From Clostridiaceae bacterium (GTDB taxonomy: Bacteria; Bacillota; Clostridia; DSM-8532), in NCBI GenBank assembly GCA_012727625.1, contig JAAYGP010000324.1, positions 1 through 21,426 of the forward strand: a stretch of 21,426 bases of DNA, in the 5' to 3' direction. The notes under the pieces are model-generated. The model was given only the letters and a program-made list of their open reading frames with translations. It made no database searches and had not been told where the DNA came from. The first letter of the stretch is position 1. The number at the start of each line of letters is the position of its first letter. The position numbers and the translations under genes are program-made. Positions 8,030 through 15,519 of the stretch are shown piece after piece.

Positions 8030-8174
8030 TAAATTGATGTAATAAACAGTATATATTTAATACGATTTTACAGCTATTTTTCTGCTGTACAGGTTTTTTC
8101 TGCCTGATATGGAGTTTTGTCTTTCAGCAAATCATCCCGGATTGCTATATCCAACAGTTTATGGAGGGTTTGAA

Positions 8175-10565
8175 ATGGTGGCTGTTCTTTATATCATCGC
8201 TTCATTTTCATTTGGGGCCGGGCTTATATTAACTATAATGCCATATATAAAATTCAGGCTTGAGCCACTTACAGGAAATAGAAAACCGGTAACGGAAGCT
8301 TTTATATTCATGCCTGCTTCCTATTTGACCGGTACTTTGATTCTCTCATGGATAACATATTTTTTGGCGGTAATGTTTAAAAATAATGAAAACCCTTTGT
8401 TCCTTGCCAATCTTTTTACTTTTTTAATTGTGATTGTCTCTGTCAGCACCATGCTTTTTATAAACCGGGTAAAACTTAAAAAATGGCTGCGTGAGTTAAA
8501 AAAATATGGTTTCAAATTTTCCCTTACTTCTTCTGAATGGTTTATTTTTCTTTTATCATCCGCCTTTTGGAGCTTTTTTATCTTCCGCTCCCTTTACATG
8601 GACGGAAATATTATCAGAGCCGGTATTTCAGCTTTCAGTGATTTTGGCGCGCACCTTCCCGTTATAAGAAACTTTTCCTTAGGCCAGAACTTTCCTGCCC
8701 AATACCCCCACTATCCTGACGGTACAATGAGGTACCATTTCATGTTTTATTTTCATGCCGCAAACCTTGAATATCTTGGTCTTAACCTGGCATGGGCATT
8801 AAACCTGCCCAGTATTCTTTCGCTGGTTTCGTTCAGCATGCTGCTTTACTCCCTCTGTGTTGGAATAACAGGCAATAAAGCCGCAGGGGTTTTTGCTTAT
8901 TTACTTTTTGTATTCAGAAGCTCCTTTGCTTTTTTTACATATTTAACCGGATTTGATAATTTTTCTGATTTTCTGTTTGCTGTAAAAAACAATCTCAACG
9001 CCGACGGAAGCCCAAGAGAACATATCGGTAACACACTCCGCGAAAGCTGGGGGCTTTGGGCACAAAAGGTTTATGTAAACCAACGTCATCTCGCCTTTGC
9101 CATGGGTTTGTTTATTCTTGCTCTTTTCCTGTTGCTGCCCCTTTTTATGAACACGATAAAGGATTTAAGACAGTCTGCTTTGAATAAAGCAGTGAAGAAT
9201 ACAGGAAAGTCCGCTTTGAATAAAGCAGCGAAGAATACAGGAAAGTCCGCTTCACATATAACAACAAAGTATTCAGGAAAGTCTGCTCTGAGTGGTAAAC
9301 AAAAAACGCCGGCATCATGGGTAAAGACAGCTGCAACTTCTCAATTCAATAAAGCTAAAGGAATACGTTATCATATAACAGAAATTTTTGTAAAAAAGGA
9401 TTCCTGGGTTCCCGAGTCACTTTTTCCCTGCATTTGTGCCGGATTATTGCTTGGCCTTACGGCTTTCTGGAACGGAGCTGTGGTGATAGCCGCAATATCC
9501 GTTTTTTTCGTAATGGCAGCATTGTCAAAGCATAAACTTGAGAATCTTGTCATGGCTGTTATAACTTTTCTACTCTCAACTTTCCAATCCTGGATTTTTG
9601 TCGGGAGCGGCACAGGCTCAGTTTCAATAAAATATAAACCGGGTTTTTTAACTGAAACAGATAATATCTTAATAATCCTTAAATATTATACAGAACTTCT
9701 TGGAATTCTGCCCTTTATCCTGGCAGGTCTTTTTATTGTATCAATATCACGGAAAAGTAAGCTTACAGGTTATGTTCTGTCCATTATTCCAACAGCTTCG
9801 CTGATTTTTCTTTTACCGACACTTGGCATTGTTCAAAGCATTTTGATCGTCCTTGCATGCCTGGCCCTTTTAGTATACCTGATTTACTTCAATCGATCTG
9901 ATTTCCTGTTTATTTCACCATTGTATATACCTGTCTTTGTCGCGCCCATAGTTCTTGCCACAACCCTTAAGCTAACACCGGATATAACCGTAAATCATAA
10001 ATATATCATACTTTCAGTTATTTTGCTTAACATACCTGTTGCCGATATGCTGGCCAGGCTTTTTGGCTCATATAAGAAAACCGCAGTTGCCATATCCCTT
10101 TGTGTTGTCCTTTTGCTTACCTTAACAGGCATAGTTGATATTATCACTCTTTACAATCTTGATAAAAACAGCGTTTCCTATAATGAGACGGAACCTGTTA
10201 AAATATGGGTACAGAAAAATACAAACCGTGATGATATATTTTTAACCCATTACATGACCCATTACGGGGCTCCCATGTCTGTTATGCTGGCAGGCAGGAG
10301 CTTGTATTCCGGATATCCGTATTTCACAGTAACCGCAGGCTATGATGCCGGAAGCCGCGAAAATGTTATGAAAAGAATATACAGTGCTGTGAATCGGGAT
10401 GAGCTTCGTGATCTTGCTATTTCCGAAAACATTGATTATATTGTAATTGAAGAGCAGAATCGCACTGCTGCTGAATATAATTTAAATGAGCAAATATTTC
10501 ATGACACTTTTCCGGTTGTTTTCATAGATGCGGAGAAGAATATTATTGTGTTTAAAGTTCAGTAG
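8175..10565 (+). CDS. Large polytopic membrane protein, putative GT-C-type glycosyltransferase with a Lys-rich repeat insert
   Basis: I prefer the ATG at 8175, which has GGAGGG 7 nt upstream, over the in-frame ATG at 8109, which has no ribosome site. The product is then 796 residues. About twelve hydrophobic segments cover residues 1-670. A loop at 155-190 reads SDFGAHLPVIRNFSLGQNFP followed by YPHYPDGTMRYHFMFYF; it has the same acidic-residue-then-aromatic layout as the DUF2298 neighbour at 5116-7353. The C-terminal soluble part (WVQKNTNRDDIF...IDYIVIEEQNR) also resembles that neighbour. Residues about 334-370 are a cytoplasmic-looking Lys/Ala/Ser-rich insert made of a 12-residue tandem repeat. 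It ends with TAG, backed by an in-frame TAA two codons later. It is probably co-transcribed with the two genes downstream. GT-C assignment is inference. Confidence 0.7.
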   Translation: MVAVLYIIASFSFGAGLILTIMPYIKFRLEPLTGNRKPVTEAFIFMPASYLTGTLILSWITYFLAVMFKNNENPLFLANLFTFLIVIVSVSTMLFINRVKLKKWLRELKKYGFKFSLTSSEWFIFLLSSAFWSFFIFRSLYMDGNIIRAGISAFSDFGAHLPVIRNFSLGQNFPAQYPHYPDGTMRYHFMFYFHAANLEYLGLNLAWALNLPSILSLVSFSMLLYSLCVGITGNKAAGVFAYLLFVFRSSFAFFTYLTGFDNFSDFLFAVKNNLNADGSPREHIGNTLRESWGLWAQKVYVNQRHLAFAMGLFILALFLLLPLFMNTIKDLRQSALNKAVKNTGKSALNKAAKNTGKSASHITTKYSGKSALSGKQKTPASWVKTAATSQFNKAKGIRYHITEIFVKKDSWVPESLFPCICAGLLLGLTAFWNGAVVIAAISVFFVMAALSKHKLENLVMAVITFLLSTFQSWIFVGSGTGSVSIKYKPGFLTETDNILIILKYYTELLGILPFILAGLFIVSISRKSKLTGYVLSIIPTASLIFLLPTLGIVQSILIVLACLALLVYLIYFNRSDFLFISPLYIPVFVAPIVLATTLKLTPDITVNHKYIILSVILLNIPVADMLARLFGSYKKTAVAISLCVVLLLTLTGIVDIITLYNLDKNSVSYNETEPVKIWVQKNTNRDDIFLTHYMTHYGAPMSVMLAGRSLYSGYPYFTVTAGYDAGSRENVMKRIYSAVNRDELRDLAISENIDYIVIEEQNRTAAEYNLNEQIFHDTFPVVFIDAEKNIIVFKVQ
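9174..9311 (+). repeat. In-frame 36-bp minisatellite inside the membrane-protein gene
   Basis: The copies are 9174-9209, 9210-9245, a diverged 9246-9281 and a partial one after 9282. The unit encodes SALNKAxKNTGK. The first two copies differ at only two bases (one of them silent) and the third has drifted (SASHITTKYSGK). All copies keep the reading frame and sit between hydrophobic segments. Confidence 0.9.
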
Positions 10566-10589
10566 GACTGTTAACGGGAGGTTTATTCA

Positions 10590-11885
10590 ATGAATATTGC
10601 TGTTGTTGGCGCCGGCGCAACAGGCTTGACGGCGGCCTGGAAACTATCAGAAAGCGGGCACAAGGTTACCGTCTATGAAAAAAGCAACAGGCTGGGGGGC
10701 TTATCCGCCGCTATCCCTGTAGGAAATGACATGCTGGATGTTTTTTATCATCACATTTTTACCAACGATACAATTTTTATAGATGTAATCAAAGAGCTGG
10801 GACTGGAACAATGCTTAAAATGGTATGAACCGTCAAATGTAATTTACATCAACAATAAGGTATACCCTTTCACTTCTCCAATGGATCTTCTTATGTTTAA
10901 ACCCCTGTCTTTTTTAAGCCGTGTCCGTATGGGAGTTATGGTGCTTAAGGCATGGTTTGTGAAAGATTATCTTTCAATTGAAAACACCACTGCCCGGGAA
11001 TGGATTATAAAGCATGCCGGAAATAAGTGCTACGATCTTGTGTGGGAACCCTTGTTAAATTCAAAATTTGACATAGATTCTGAAAATATATCCGCAACAT
11101 GGATCTGGAATAAATTCAAGCTCAGGGGCTCAAGCAGAGGCAAAAATATAAATAAAGAGCAGTTAGGCTATGTTGAGGGAAGCTTTATCAAAGTCTATGA
11201 ACGCATGGCTGATAAAATCCGCGATAATGGTGGCGAGATACGTCTTGGCGAACCGGTTTACGAGATTTTAAAAGACTATAGTGTTTTCAAAGTAAAAAGC
11301 AAAAGTTTTTCTGAGATATATGATTGTGTGCTGTTTACTGCTTCTCCTGAAAGATTGTCCTATGTAATTAAAGGGATGGGTAAAAACTATCTTGACAGGC
11401 TCAGGAAAATAAAATATAAGGCTAATATCTGCATGATCCTGGAATTAAGGAACAGCCTTTCTGAAAACTACTGGATGACCATTGCCGACAAGGAGATTCC
11501 TTTTGTGCTTGTAATAGAACAGACTAATCTTATAAAAAACCACAAGTATGGCTCACATATTGTTTATCTTTCCCGGTATCTCGACCCCGCCCATGAGTTA
11601 TATCAGAAAAGCGATGAAGAGATACGGGATTTGTTTATATCGGGCTTGAAAAAGGTTTTCCCGGGTTTTAATGAGGATTGGATAATAAAAACGCATTTAA
11701 ACAGGGCATCCGACTCCCAGCCGGTGGTAAGGACCGGATATTCAAAACTTATTCCTGAGGTTGAAACGCCTATGAAAGGGCTGTATCTTGCATCAATGGC
11801 TCAGATTTACCCTGAAGACCGGGGTCAGAATTACGCTGTGCGATCTGGTCTTGAAGTTGCTGAAATGATAAAGAAATACAAATAA
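10590..11885 (+). CDS. FAD-dependent amine-oxidase/protoporphyrinogen-oxidase-like protein
   Basis: This 431-residue flavoprotein opens with a dinucleotide-binding fold: VVGAGATGL at 5-13, then VYEKSNRLGG, where the Glu binds the FAD ribose. It closes with the matching C-terminal FAD motif (GLYLASMAQIYPEDRGQNYAVRSG). This is the NAD(P)-binding-8/amine-oxidase superfamily, which includes HemY-like oxidases, carotenoid desaturases and UDP-galactopyranose-mutase-like enzymes. Placement between a GT-C-like protein and a polyprenyl-phosphate glycosyltransferase favours a sugar or lipid-carrier substrate over heme. The ribosome site GGGAGG is 8 nt before the ATG. It starts 24 nt after the previous stop and ends 22 nt before the next start, so it is very likely one operon. 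The specific reaction is unknown. Confidence 0.8.
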   Translation: MNIAVVGAGATGLTAAWKLSESGHKVTVYEKSNRLGGLSAAIPVGNDMLDVFYHHIFTNDTIFIDVIKELGLEQCLKWYEPSNVIYINNKVYPFTSPMDLLMFKPLSFLSRVRMGVMVLKAWFVKDYLSIENTTAREWIIKHAGNKCYDLVWEPLLNSKFDIDSENISATWIWNKFKLRGSSRGKNINKEQLGYVEGSFIKVYERMADKIRDNGGEIRLGEPVYEILKDYSVFKVKSKSFSEIYDCVLFTASPERLSYVIKGMGKNYLDRLRKIKYKANICMILELRNSLSENYWMTIADKEIPFVLVIEQTNLIKNHKYGSHIVYLSRYLDPAHELYQKSDEEIRDLFISGLKKVFPGFNEDWIIKTHLNRASDSQPVVRTGYSKLIPEVETPMKGLYLASMAQIYPEDRGQNYAVRSGLEVAEMIKKYK

Positions 11886-11907
11886 TATACGAAAGGAAGC
11901 GTTTTAT

Positions 11908-12870
11908 ATGGAACTTCTATGTTCAGTTGTTGTCCCCATGTATAATGAAGAGGCCGTTTTGAATGAAACCTACAGAAGGTTGACACAAGTCATGGAAAAC
12001 AGCGGTGTTGAATATGAAATCATTTTTGTTAATGACGGCAGCCGTGACAAAACCGCTGAAATGCTAAACGAAATATGCGATAAGGATAAACGTGTCAAAC
12101 TGATTGATTTTTCACGTAATTTCGGGCATCAAATAGCGATCACAGCCGGAATGGATCATTCCAGCGGTCAATGTGTGGTTGTTATTGACGGTGATTTGCA
12201 GGATCCTCCTGAGTTTATACCGGAAATGATTAAGAAATGGAAAGAAGGCTATGATGTTGTTTATGGCAAAAGAATTTCAAGAAAAGGGGAAAGCTTTTTC
12301 AAGAAGTTCACAGCCGCCGCGTTTTACAGGTTTTTAAAAAGCATGACCGATGTTAATATACCGGTTGATACGGGCGACTTCCGGTTAATAGACAGGCGGG
12401 TCTGCGAAGCCTTAAAGCGTGTAAATGAAAAAAACCGTTATATTCGCGGCCTTGTAAGCTGGCTTGGTTTTAAGCAAACCGCCATTGAATTTGAGCGTGA
12501 AGAGCGCTTTGCCGGTGAAACAAAATATCCGCTTAAAAAGATGCTGAAGCTTGCCTTTGACGGTATTACGTCCTTTTCCTACAAGCCTTTGAAGCTTGCA
12601 TCATACCTTGGAACATTTTTATCCGGCGCAAGTTTCCTGTACCTGATATTTGTCATTATCCAGAGAATTCTCTTCCCCGCCACCGTACAACCGGGCTGGG
12701 CTTCAATTCTGGCTGTAATGCTGTTCTTTAACGGAATTACATTATTAATGCTTGGAATCATTGGTGAATATATAGGCCGCATATATGACGAAGCCAAAAG
12801 CCGGCCTTTATATCTAATCAGAAAGACCCGCAACCTGGCAGACGACAGACAGCCCCTAACCCGGGATTAA
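11908..12870 (+). CDS. GtrB/DPM1-like polyprenyl-phosphate glycosyltransferase (GT2)
   Basis: This 320-residue enzyme has a GT2 domain at about 1-230: VVPMYNEE, FVNDGSRDKT, DFSRNFGHQ, the metal/nucleotide-sugar motif DGDLQDPPE, and DTGDFRLID. Two C-terminal membrane helices (about 235-255 and 270-292) precede a short basic tail. This layout is typical of enzymes that load a sugar from a UDP or GDP donor onto undecaprenyl or dolichyl phosphate at the inner membrane face; the product then serves GT-C transferases outside. The two polytopic proteins in this locus are natural candidates. The ribosome site AAAGGAAG lies about 10 nt before the ATG. Its TAA overlaps the TAA of the convergent next gene on a shared TTAA, leaving no room for a terminator between them. 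The sugar is not predictable. Confidence 0.88.
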   Translation: MELLCSVVVPMYNEEAVLNETYRRLTQVMENSGVEYEIIFVNDGSRDKTAEMLNEICDKDKRVKLIDFSRNFGHQIAITAGMDHSSGQCVVVIDGDLQDPPEFIPEMIKKWKEGYDVVYGKRISRKGESFFKKFTAAAFYRFLKSMTDVNIPVDTGDFRLIDRRVCEALKRVNEKNRYIRGLVSWLGFKQTAIEFEREERFAGETKYPLKKMLKLAFDGITSFSYKPLKLASYLGTFLSGASFLYLIFVIIQRILFPATVQPGWASILAVMLFFNGITLLMLGIIGEYIGRIYDEAKSRPLYLIRKTRNLADDRQPLTRD

Positions 12871-13943
12871 TCATCAAAAAATACTTTCGTAGCCTTTATG
12901 CCCGTCTTGAGAATCAAGCCTCTGAGGATTGGATTATACATAGCCGGGCATTTGAGGCTTTTGCCAAAAATGTTCCATTTTATGCCCGAAACCATTTTTC
13001 TGTACCTTTTCTGAAAACCCTCCAGGCCGTCATTTAAGGTAACAGAAAGATAATATGCACTTTTCAGGGCATAACTGATCCCTTCCGCTGAGCTTGGGCT
13101 TATAAAACCTGCAGATTCGCCCACGAAAGCGCTGTTTTCATCACCTGTAAAAATTGTTGACACATGTTTTGGTCTAAGAATAAATGAACCCTCTCTTTTT
13201 ACTTTTTTACCGTAAACAAGACCGTTGTCACGAAGCCTCATTTTAAGCATTCTGAATCTGTCAAGGGCAAGTTTGTTTTTTTTCAGCGCCGATCCGATTA
13301 TTAGAATTCTCCCTTTTGTTATTGTCCAGGAATAAAAATCTGTAATAGTTTTATCAAAAATTGCGGTGTAATGGGGGGTTTGATGCTCCGTCTCAAACCA
13401 TTCCTGTATTGCCACGTATTCTTCCGGTGATTTTTTCTCATGGAATAAACTGCGCTTAACCAATGAATGAGCGCCATCAGCCCCGATTATTACGCGCGCG
13501 TTTTCACTATAGAGCTTTCCCTGAAAAGAAAAAGAAAAACGTATCCCATCCTCAGTTCTGCTGCAGGATTTAAGGGTGCAGCCAAGAGCAAGATCCACAT
13601 TGGCCGGAACAATTGAAATAAGCCACTGATCAAAAGCAAGCCTGTCCATATTGAAATAAAAACGCTGATAGTATCTTTCAAGGTTGTTGTCAAAATCAAT
13701 TGTCCTGACTAAAAAAAGCTGCGGATCAACCAATAAGTCAACCGGAATCGGCATTCCCATGCGCCCCAGCATTTTCTGCGCATCAGGAGCCAAAAGACCT
13801 CCGCAGCATTTGCTTATGCAGGGATAATCCTCGCTTTCAAGATCACGCTTGTCCAACAGCAAAACCTTGTATTTTTTGTCTAAAAGCCGTGCCAGGGTGC
13901 ATCCGGCAGGACCTGCCCCTATAATTGCAATATCATAACCCAT
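12867..13943 (-). CDS. Geranylgeranyl-reductase-family FAD oxidoreductase
   Basis: This 358-residue flavoprotein has an N-terminal FAD motif IIGAGPAGCTLARLL (7-21) and the family segment CISKCCGGLLAPDAQ (42-56). A mid-protein IIGADGAHSLVKR and a second FAD motif, AFVGESAGFISPSSAEGISYAL, follow. These identify the p-hydroxybenzoate-hydroxylase fold of the geranylgeranyl reductase/CbrA group, which reduce double bonds of isoprenoid chains or act on undefined substrates. The ATG at 13943 has a GAAGG site about 8 nt upstream. It converges on the polyprenyl-phosphate glycosyltransferase with overlapping stops. Saturation of a polyprenyl carrier would fit the context but is inference. The paired cysteines at 46-47 are worth noting; their role is unknown. 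Confidence 0.75.
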   Translation of the reverse strand: MGYDIAIIGAGPAGCTLARLLDKKYKVLLLDKRDLESEDYPCISKCCGGLLAPDAQKMLGRMGMPIPVDLLVDPQLFLVRTIDFDNNLERYYQRFYFNMDRLAFDQWLISIVPANVDLALGCTLKSCSRTEDGIRFSFSFQGKLYSENARVIIGADGAHSLVKRSLFHEKKSPEEYVAIQEWFETEHQTPHYTAIFDKTITDFYSWTITKGRILIIGSALKKNKLALDRFRMLKMRLRDNGLVYGKKVKREGSFILRPKHVSTIFTGDENSAFVGESAGFISPSSAEGISYALKSAYYLSVTLNDGLEGFQKRYRKMVSGIKWNIFGKSLKCPAMYNPILRGLILKTGIKATKVFFDD

Positions 13944-14009
13944 TTCTATACCTTCTTTTATCTGTTTTTTTGCAACGTAAAATTGGTCTTAAACCATTGT
14001 GTTTATAAA

Positions 14010-14023
14010 GCAGAATATTCTGC
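14010..14023. promoter_or_regulatory. Perfect 14-bp palindrome upstream of the reductase-like gene
   Basis: GCAGAATATTCTGC lies 66 bp upstream of the ATG at 13943 in a 290-bp intergenic stretch that is otherwise featureless by eye. It could be an operator half-site pair. No regulator is known from the sequence, and it is not the Gram-positive LexA box. Confidence 0.3.
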
Positions 14024-14235
14024 CTTGCATCGTGAAATACGTGCGCTTTAAGAGCAAGACTTTACCATTTTTTCAACGCAAACAAATCTCTGTTGGTCCC
14101 GGTAGCAACAAAGAAAGTTTTATCCATTTTTTACAATGCAGATTAACATATTGTTCATACACATACTATTATATATGAAAACTTAAACTCAAAAAAGTGT
14201 ATTACGAATATTTCAAAAAATTACGATTCAGATAA

Positions 14236-14466
14236 GGCCAGGCATTCTCCTTGACAAGCCTGCATCATGCTGTAATTGATCTTGAGCGTATTGGTGACTT
14301 GTCGGAGAATATTGCACAGAATTCCATATCTTTTATGGACATGAAAGATAATATGTCTGAAGAAGGGCAAGCCGAGCTTATGACTATTTCTGAAAAAGCA
14401 TCGGAATCTCCTCGAATAGGCCTGGAAATGAGTAAAAAGCTGATAAAACAAACAAAACCTGCATAA
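14236..14466 (+). pseudogene. PhoU-like domain fragment
   Basis: The frame encodes about 76 residues with the PhoU signature LHHAVIDLERIGDLSENIAQ (from 14260), also found in the C-terminal PhoU-like domain of Na/Pi cotransporters. A TAA precedes it at 14233. There is no ribosome site, and the only possible start is a TTG at 14251. The first part of the helical domain and any transport domain are absent, and the frame stops early at 14464-14466. It is best read as the relic of a larger phosphate-related gene. Its 3' end overlaps the terminator of the tRNA on the other strand. Confidence 0.6.
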
Positions 14467-14472
14467 AGCAGG
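14446..14472 (-). terminator. Rho-independent terminator of the tRNA gene
   Basis: On the minus strand CCTGC, a TTTAT loop and GCAGG (14472-14458) are followed by TTTTGTTTGTTTT. It lies 35 nt past the tRNA 3' end. The stem is short, so strength is uncertain. Confidence 0.6.
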
Positions 14473-14506
14473 GTTCTTTAGCGTACGTCTGATTATTTGC
14501 ACATTC

Positions 14507-14591
14507 TGGTGGGAGAGGGTGGATTCGAACCACCGAAGCTATCAGCAACAGATTTAAAGTCTGCCCCCTTTGGCCTCTCGGGAACTCTCCC
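14507..14591 (-). tRNA. tRNA-Tyr-type suppressor tRNA, anticodon UUA
   Basis: This 85-nt gene folds as a type II tRNA. The acceptor stem is GGGAGAG/CTCTCCC, the D arm CCC-loop-GGG contains GAGAGGCCAAA, and the anticodon stem is GCAGA/TCTGT. A 13-nt variable arm (TGCTGATAGCTTC) and T arm GGTGG-TTCGAAT-CCACC follow, then A73 and an encoded CCA. Tyr identity is supported by G1-C72, A73, the Tyr-like TTCCCGAG...CCAAAGGG D region, a GCAGAC-T-AAATCTG anticodon arm, and a variable arm of Tyr length ending CTTC. Ser tRNAs have G73, and Leu tRNAs have a different D arm. The anticodon loop reads CTTTAAA where normal tRNA-Tyr has CTGTAAA, so the anticodon is UUA (14556-14554 complement) instead of GUA. 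UUA pairs with UAA and by wobble UAG. Nothing else looks decayed, and it has its own promoter and terminator. Confidence 0.92.
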
Positions 14592-14631
14592 ATATCTATG
14601 TTTTATTTTAACCGCAGAGCGAACAATTAAT

Positions 14632-14660
14632 ATAATACAGGAGGATTTTTGCTTTGTCAA
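14632..14660 (-). promoter_or_regulatory. Promoter of the suppressor-type tRNA
   Basis: A consensus TTGACA (14660-14655), a 17-bp spacer and TATTAT (14637-14632) predict a start near 14625, about 34 nt before the mature tRNA 5' end. It is among the best sigma-A matches in the window, so the gene looks expressed as a single-gene unit. Confidence 0.8.
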
Positions 14661-14764
14661 TAACAAAATTAAGAAATTTACAAAAGTCTGTCTTCCCAGT
14701 TACTGTTCAAGGAGAGCACTGCGCCGCAAAACCGGTTTAATTTTCATCTGAAAAATGCCTGCCA

Positions 14765-15346
14765 CTACTTAAGGAAGCCTTTTTGTGCACCGTCCTCAAT
14801 TATATCCTCTGCAAAATTCCACAGCTTCTCCGAGCCTTTTTGCATGGTTCGGATTCTTTCAACCACCTGGCTTTTGTGTATGCCATGCTCTTTCCATGAC
14901 TTTCCGTCTGTCGTGTAATTAAGCAATAAGGGCTGCAGTCTGTCCAATGCCGCGGCATACTTTGCTTCAGGGGTTTCTATCTTCTCAAATTCTTCCCAAA
15001 GCTCAAACATTTCACTGCATTGATCCTCAGGTAGCATATGAAAAATTCTGTCTGCGCATTTTCTCTCCCTGTCTCTTTTACCGAGATTGGCCTTTTGATC
15101 ATAACAGTATGTGTCGCCGGCATCAATTTCCACCAGATCATGAACCAGTACCATTTTTATGACTTTCAGGATATCAACCTTTTCATTTGTGTGCTCGGCA
15201 AGCAGAAAAGCCATTAAAGCAAGATGCCAGGAATGCTCCGCATCATTTTCATGCCGTGATTTATCGGTTATATAGGATTGACGGAAAATTGTCTTTAATT
15301 TGTCAACTTCCAGAATAAAGTTTATCTGTTTTTTTAATCTGTCCAA
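14765..15346 (-). CDS. HD-domain (HD_3/YfbR-like) 5'-deoxynucleotidase family protein
   Basis: This 193-residue protein has the metal-dependent HD layout: RHENDAEHSWH (31-41) with the first His ligand, HD at 69-70 followed by EIDAGD (73-78), and a distal Asp (D135) in AALDRLQPLL. This is the YfbR-like branch of the HD superfamily, whose characterised members hydrolyse deoxynucleoside monophosphates; substrate here is inferred. The start is TTG at 15346 with an AAGGGG site 9 nt upstream; no ATG suits the conserved N-terminus. It ends with TAG, with a TGA seven codons later. It lies downstream of htpG on the same strand, but a hairpin at 15473-15512 probably separates them. Confidence 0.85.
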   Translation of the reverse strand: MDRLKKQINFILEVDKLKTIFRQSYITDKSRHENDAEHSWHLALMAFLLAEHTNEKVDILKVIKMVLVHDLVEIDAGDTYCYDQKANLGKRDRERKCADRIFHMLPEDQCSEMFELWEEFEKIETPEAKYAAALDRLQPLLLNYTTDGKSWKEHGIHKSQVVERIRTMQKGSEKLWNFAEDIIEDGAQKGFLK

Positions 15347-15472
15347 ATCGCTATTCCCCTTATTTTTTTTAAATTAGTGGTAATGAATATTTTAAGGATT
15401 AATAATAAAAATTATAATCACTTGCTTTGTTTTTGTAAATACGTCCTTAATTATGCTGACGTGGAGCAGAGT

Positions 15473-15512
15473 AAAACCCATGAGAATCAGCCTTTATATC
15501 CCCATGGGTTTT
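15473..15512 (-). terminator. Terminator downstream of htpG
   Basis: A perfect 10-bp inverted repeat (AAAACCCATG at 15473-15482, CATGGGTTTT at 15503-15512) has a 20-nt loop. It begins 7 nt after the htpG stop codon, and on the minus strand its 3' arm ends in TTTTA. Confidence 0.6.
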
Positions 15513-15519
15513 GCGGAAT

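Larger units (their letters stand above)
7354..8174. other. 821-bp divergent intergenic region
   Basis: This spacer separates two divergently transcribed membrane-protein genes. It holds candidate promoters for both (7467-7545 minus, 8001-8029 plus), a 335-bp MITE (7604-7938) and a 5'-leader hairpin at 8069-8089. No open frame with a proper ribosome site was seen on either strand. Confidence 0.7.

Noticed and set aside
14080..14110. T-box antiterminator-like sequence (GGTCCCGGTAGC)
   Set aside because: It lacks the T-box core and any downstream terminator/antiterminator pair or amino-acid gene.
14507..14591. tRNA-Leu(UAA) or tRNA-Ser(UGA)
   Set aside because: The 7-nt loop is CTTTAAA, which places UUA at 34-36. 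A73 excludes Ser, and the D arm and variable arm match Tyr rather than Leu.
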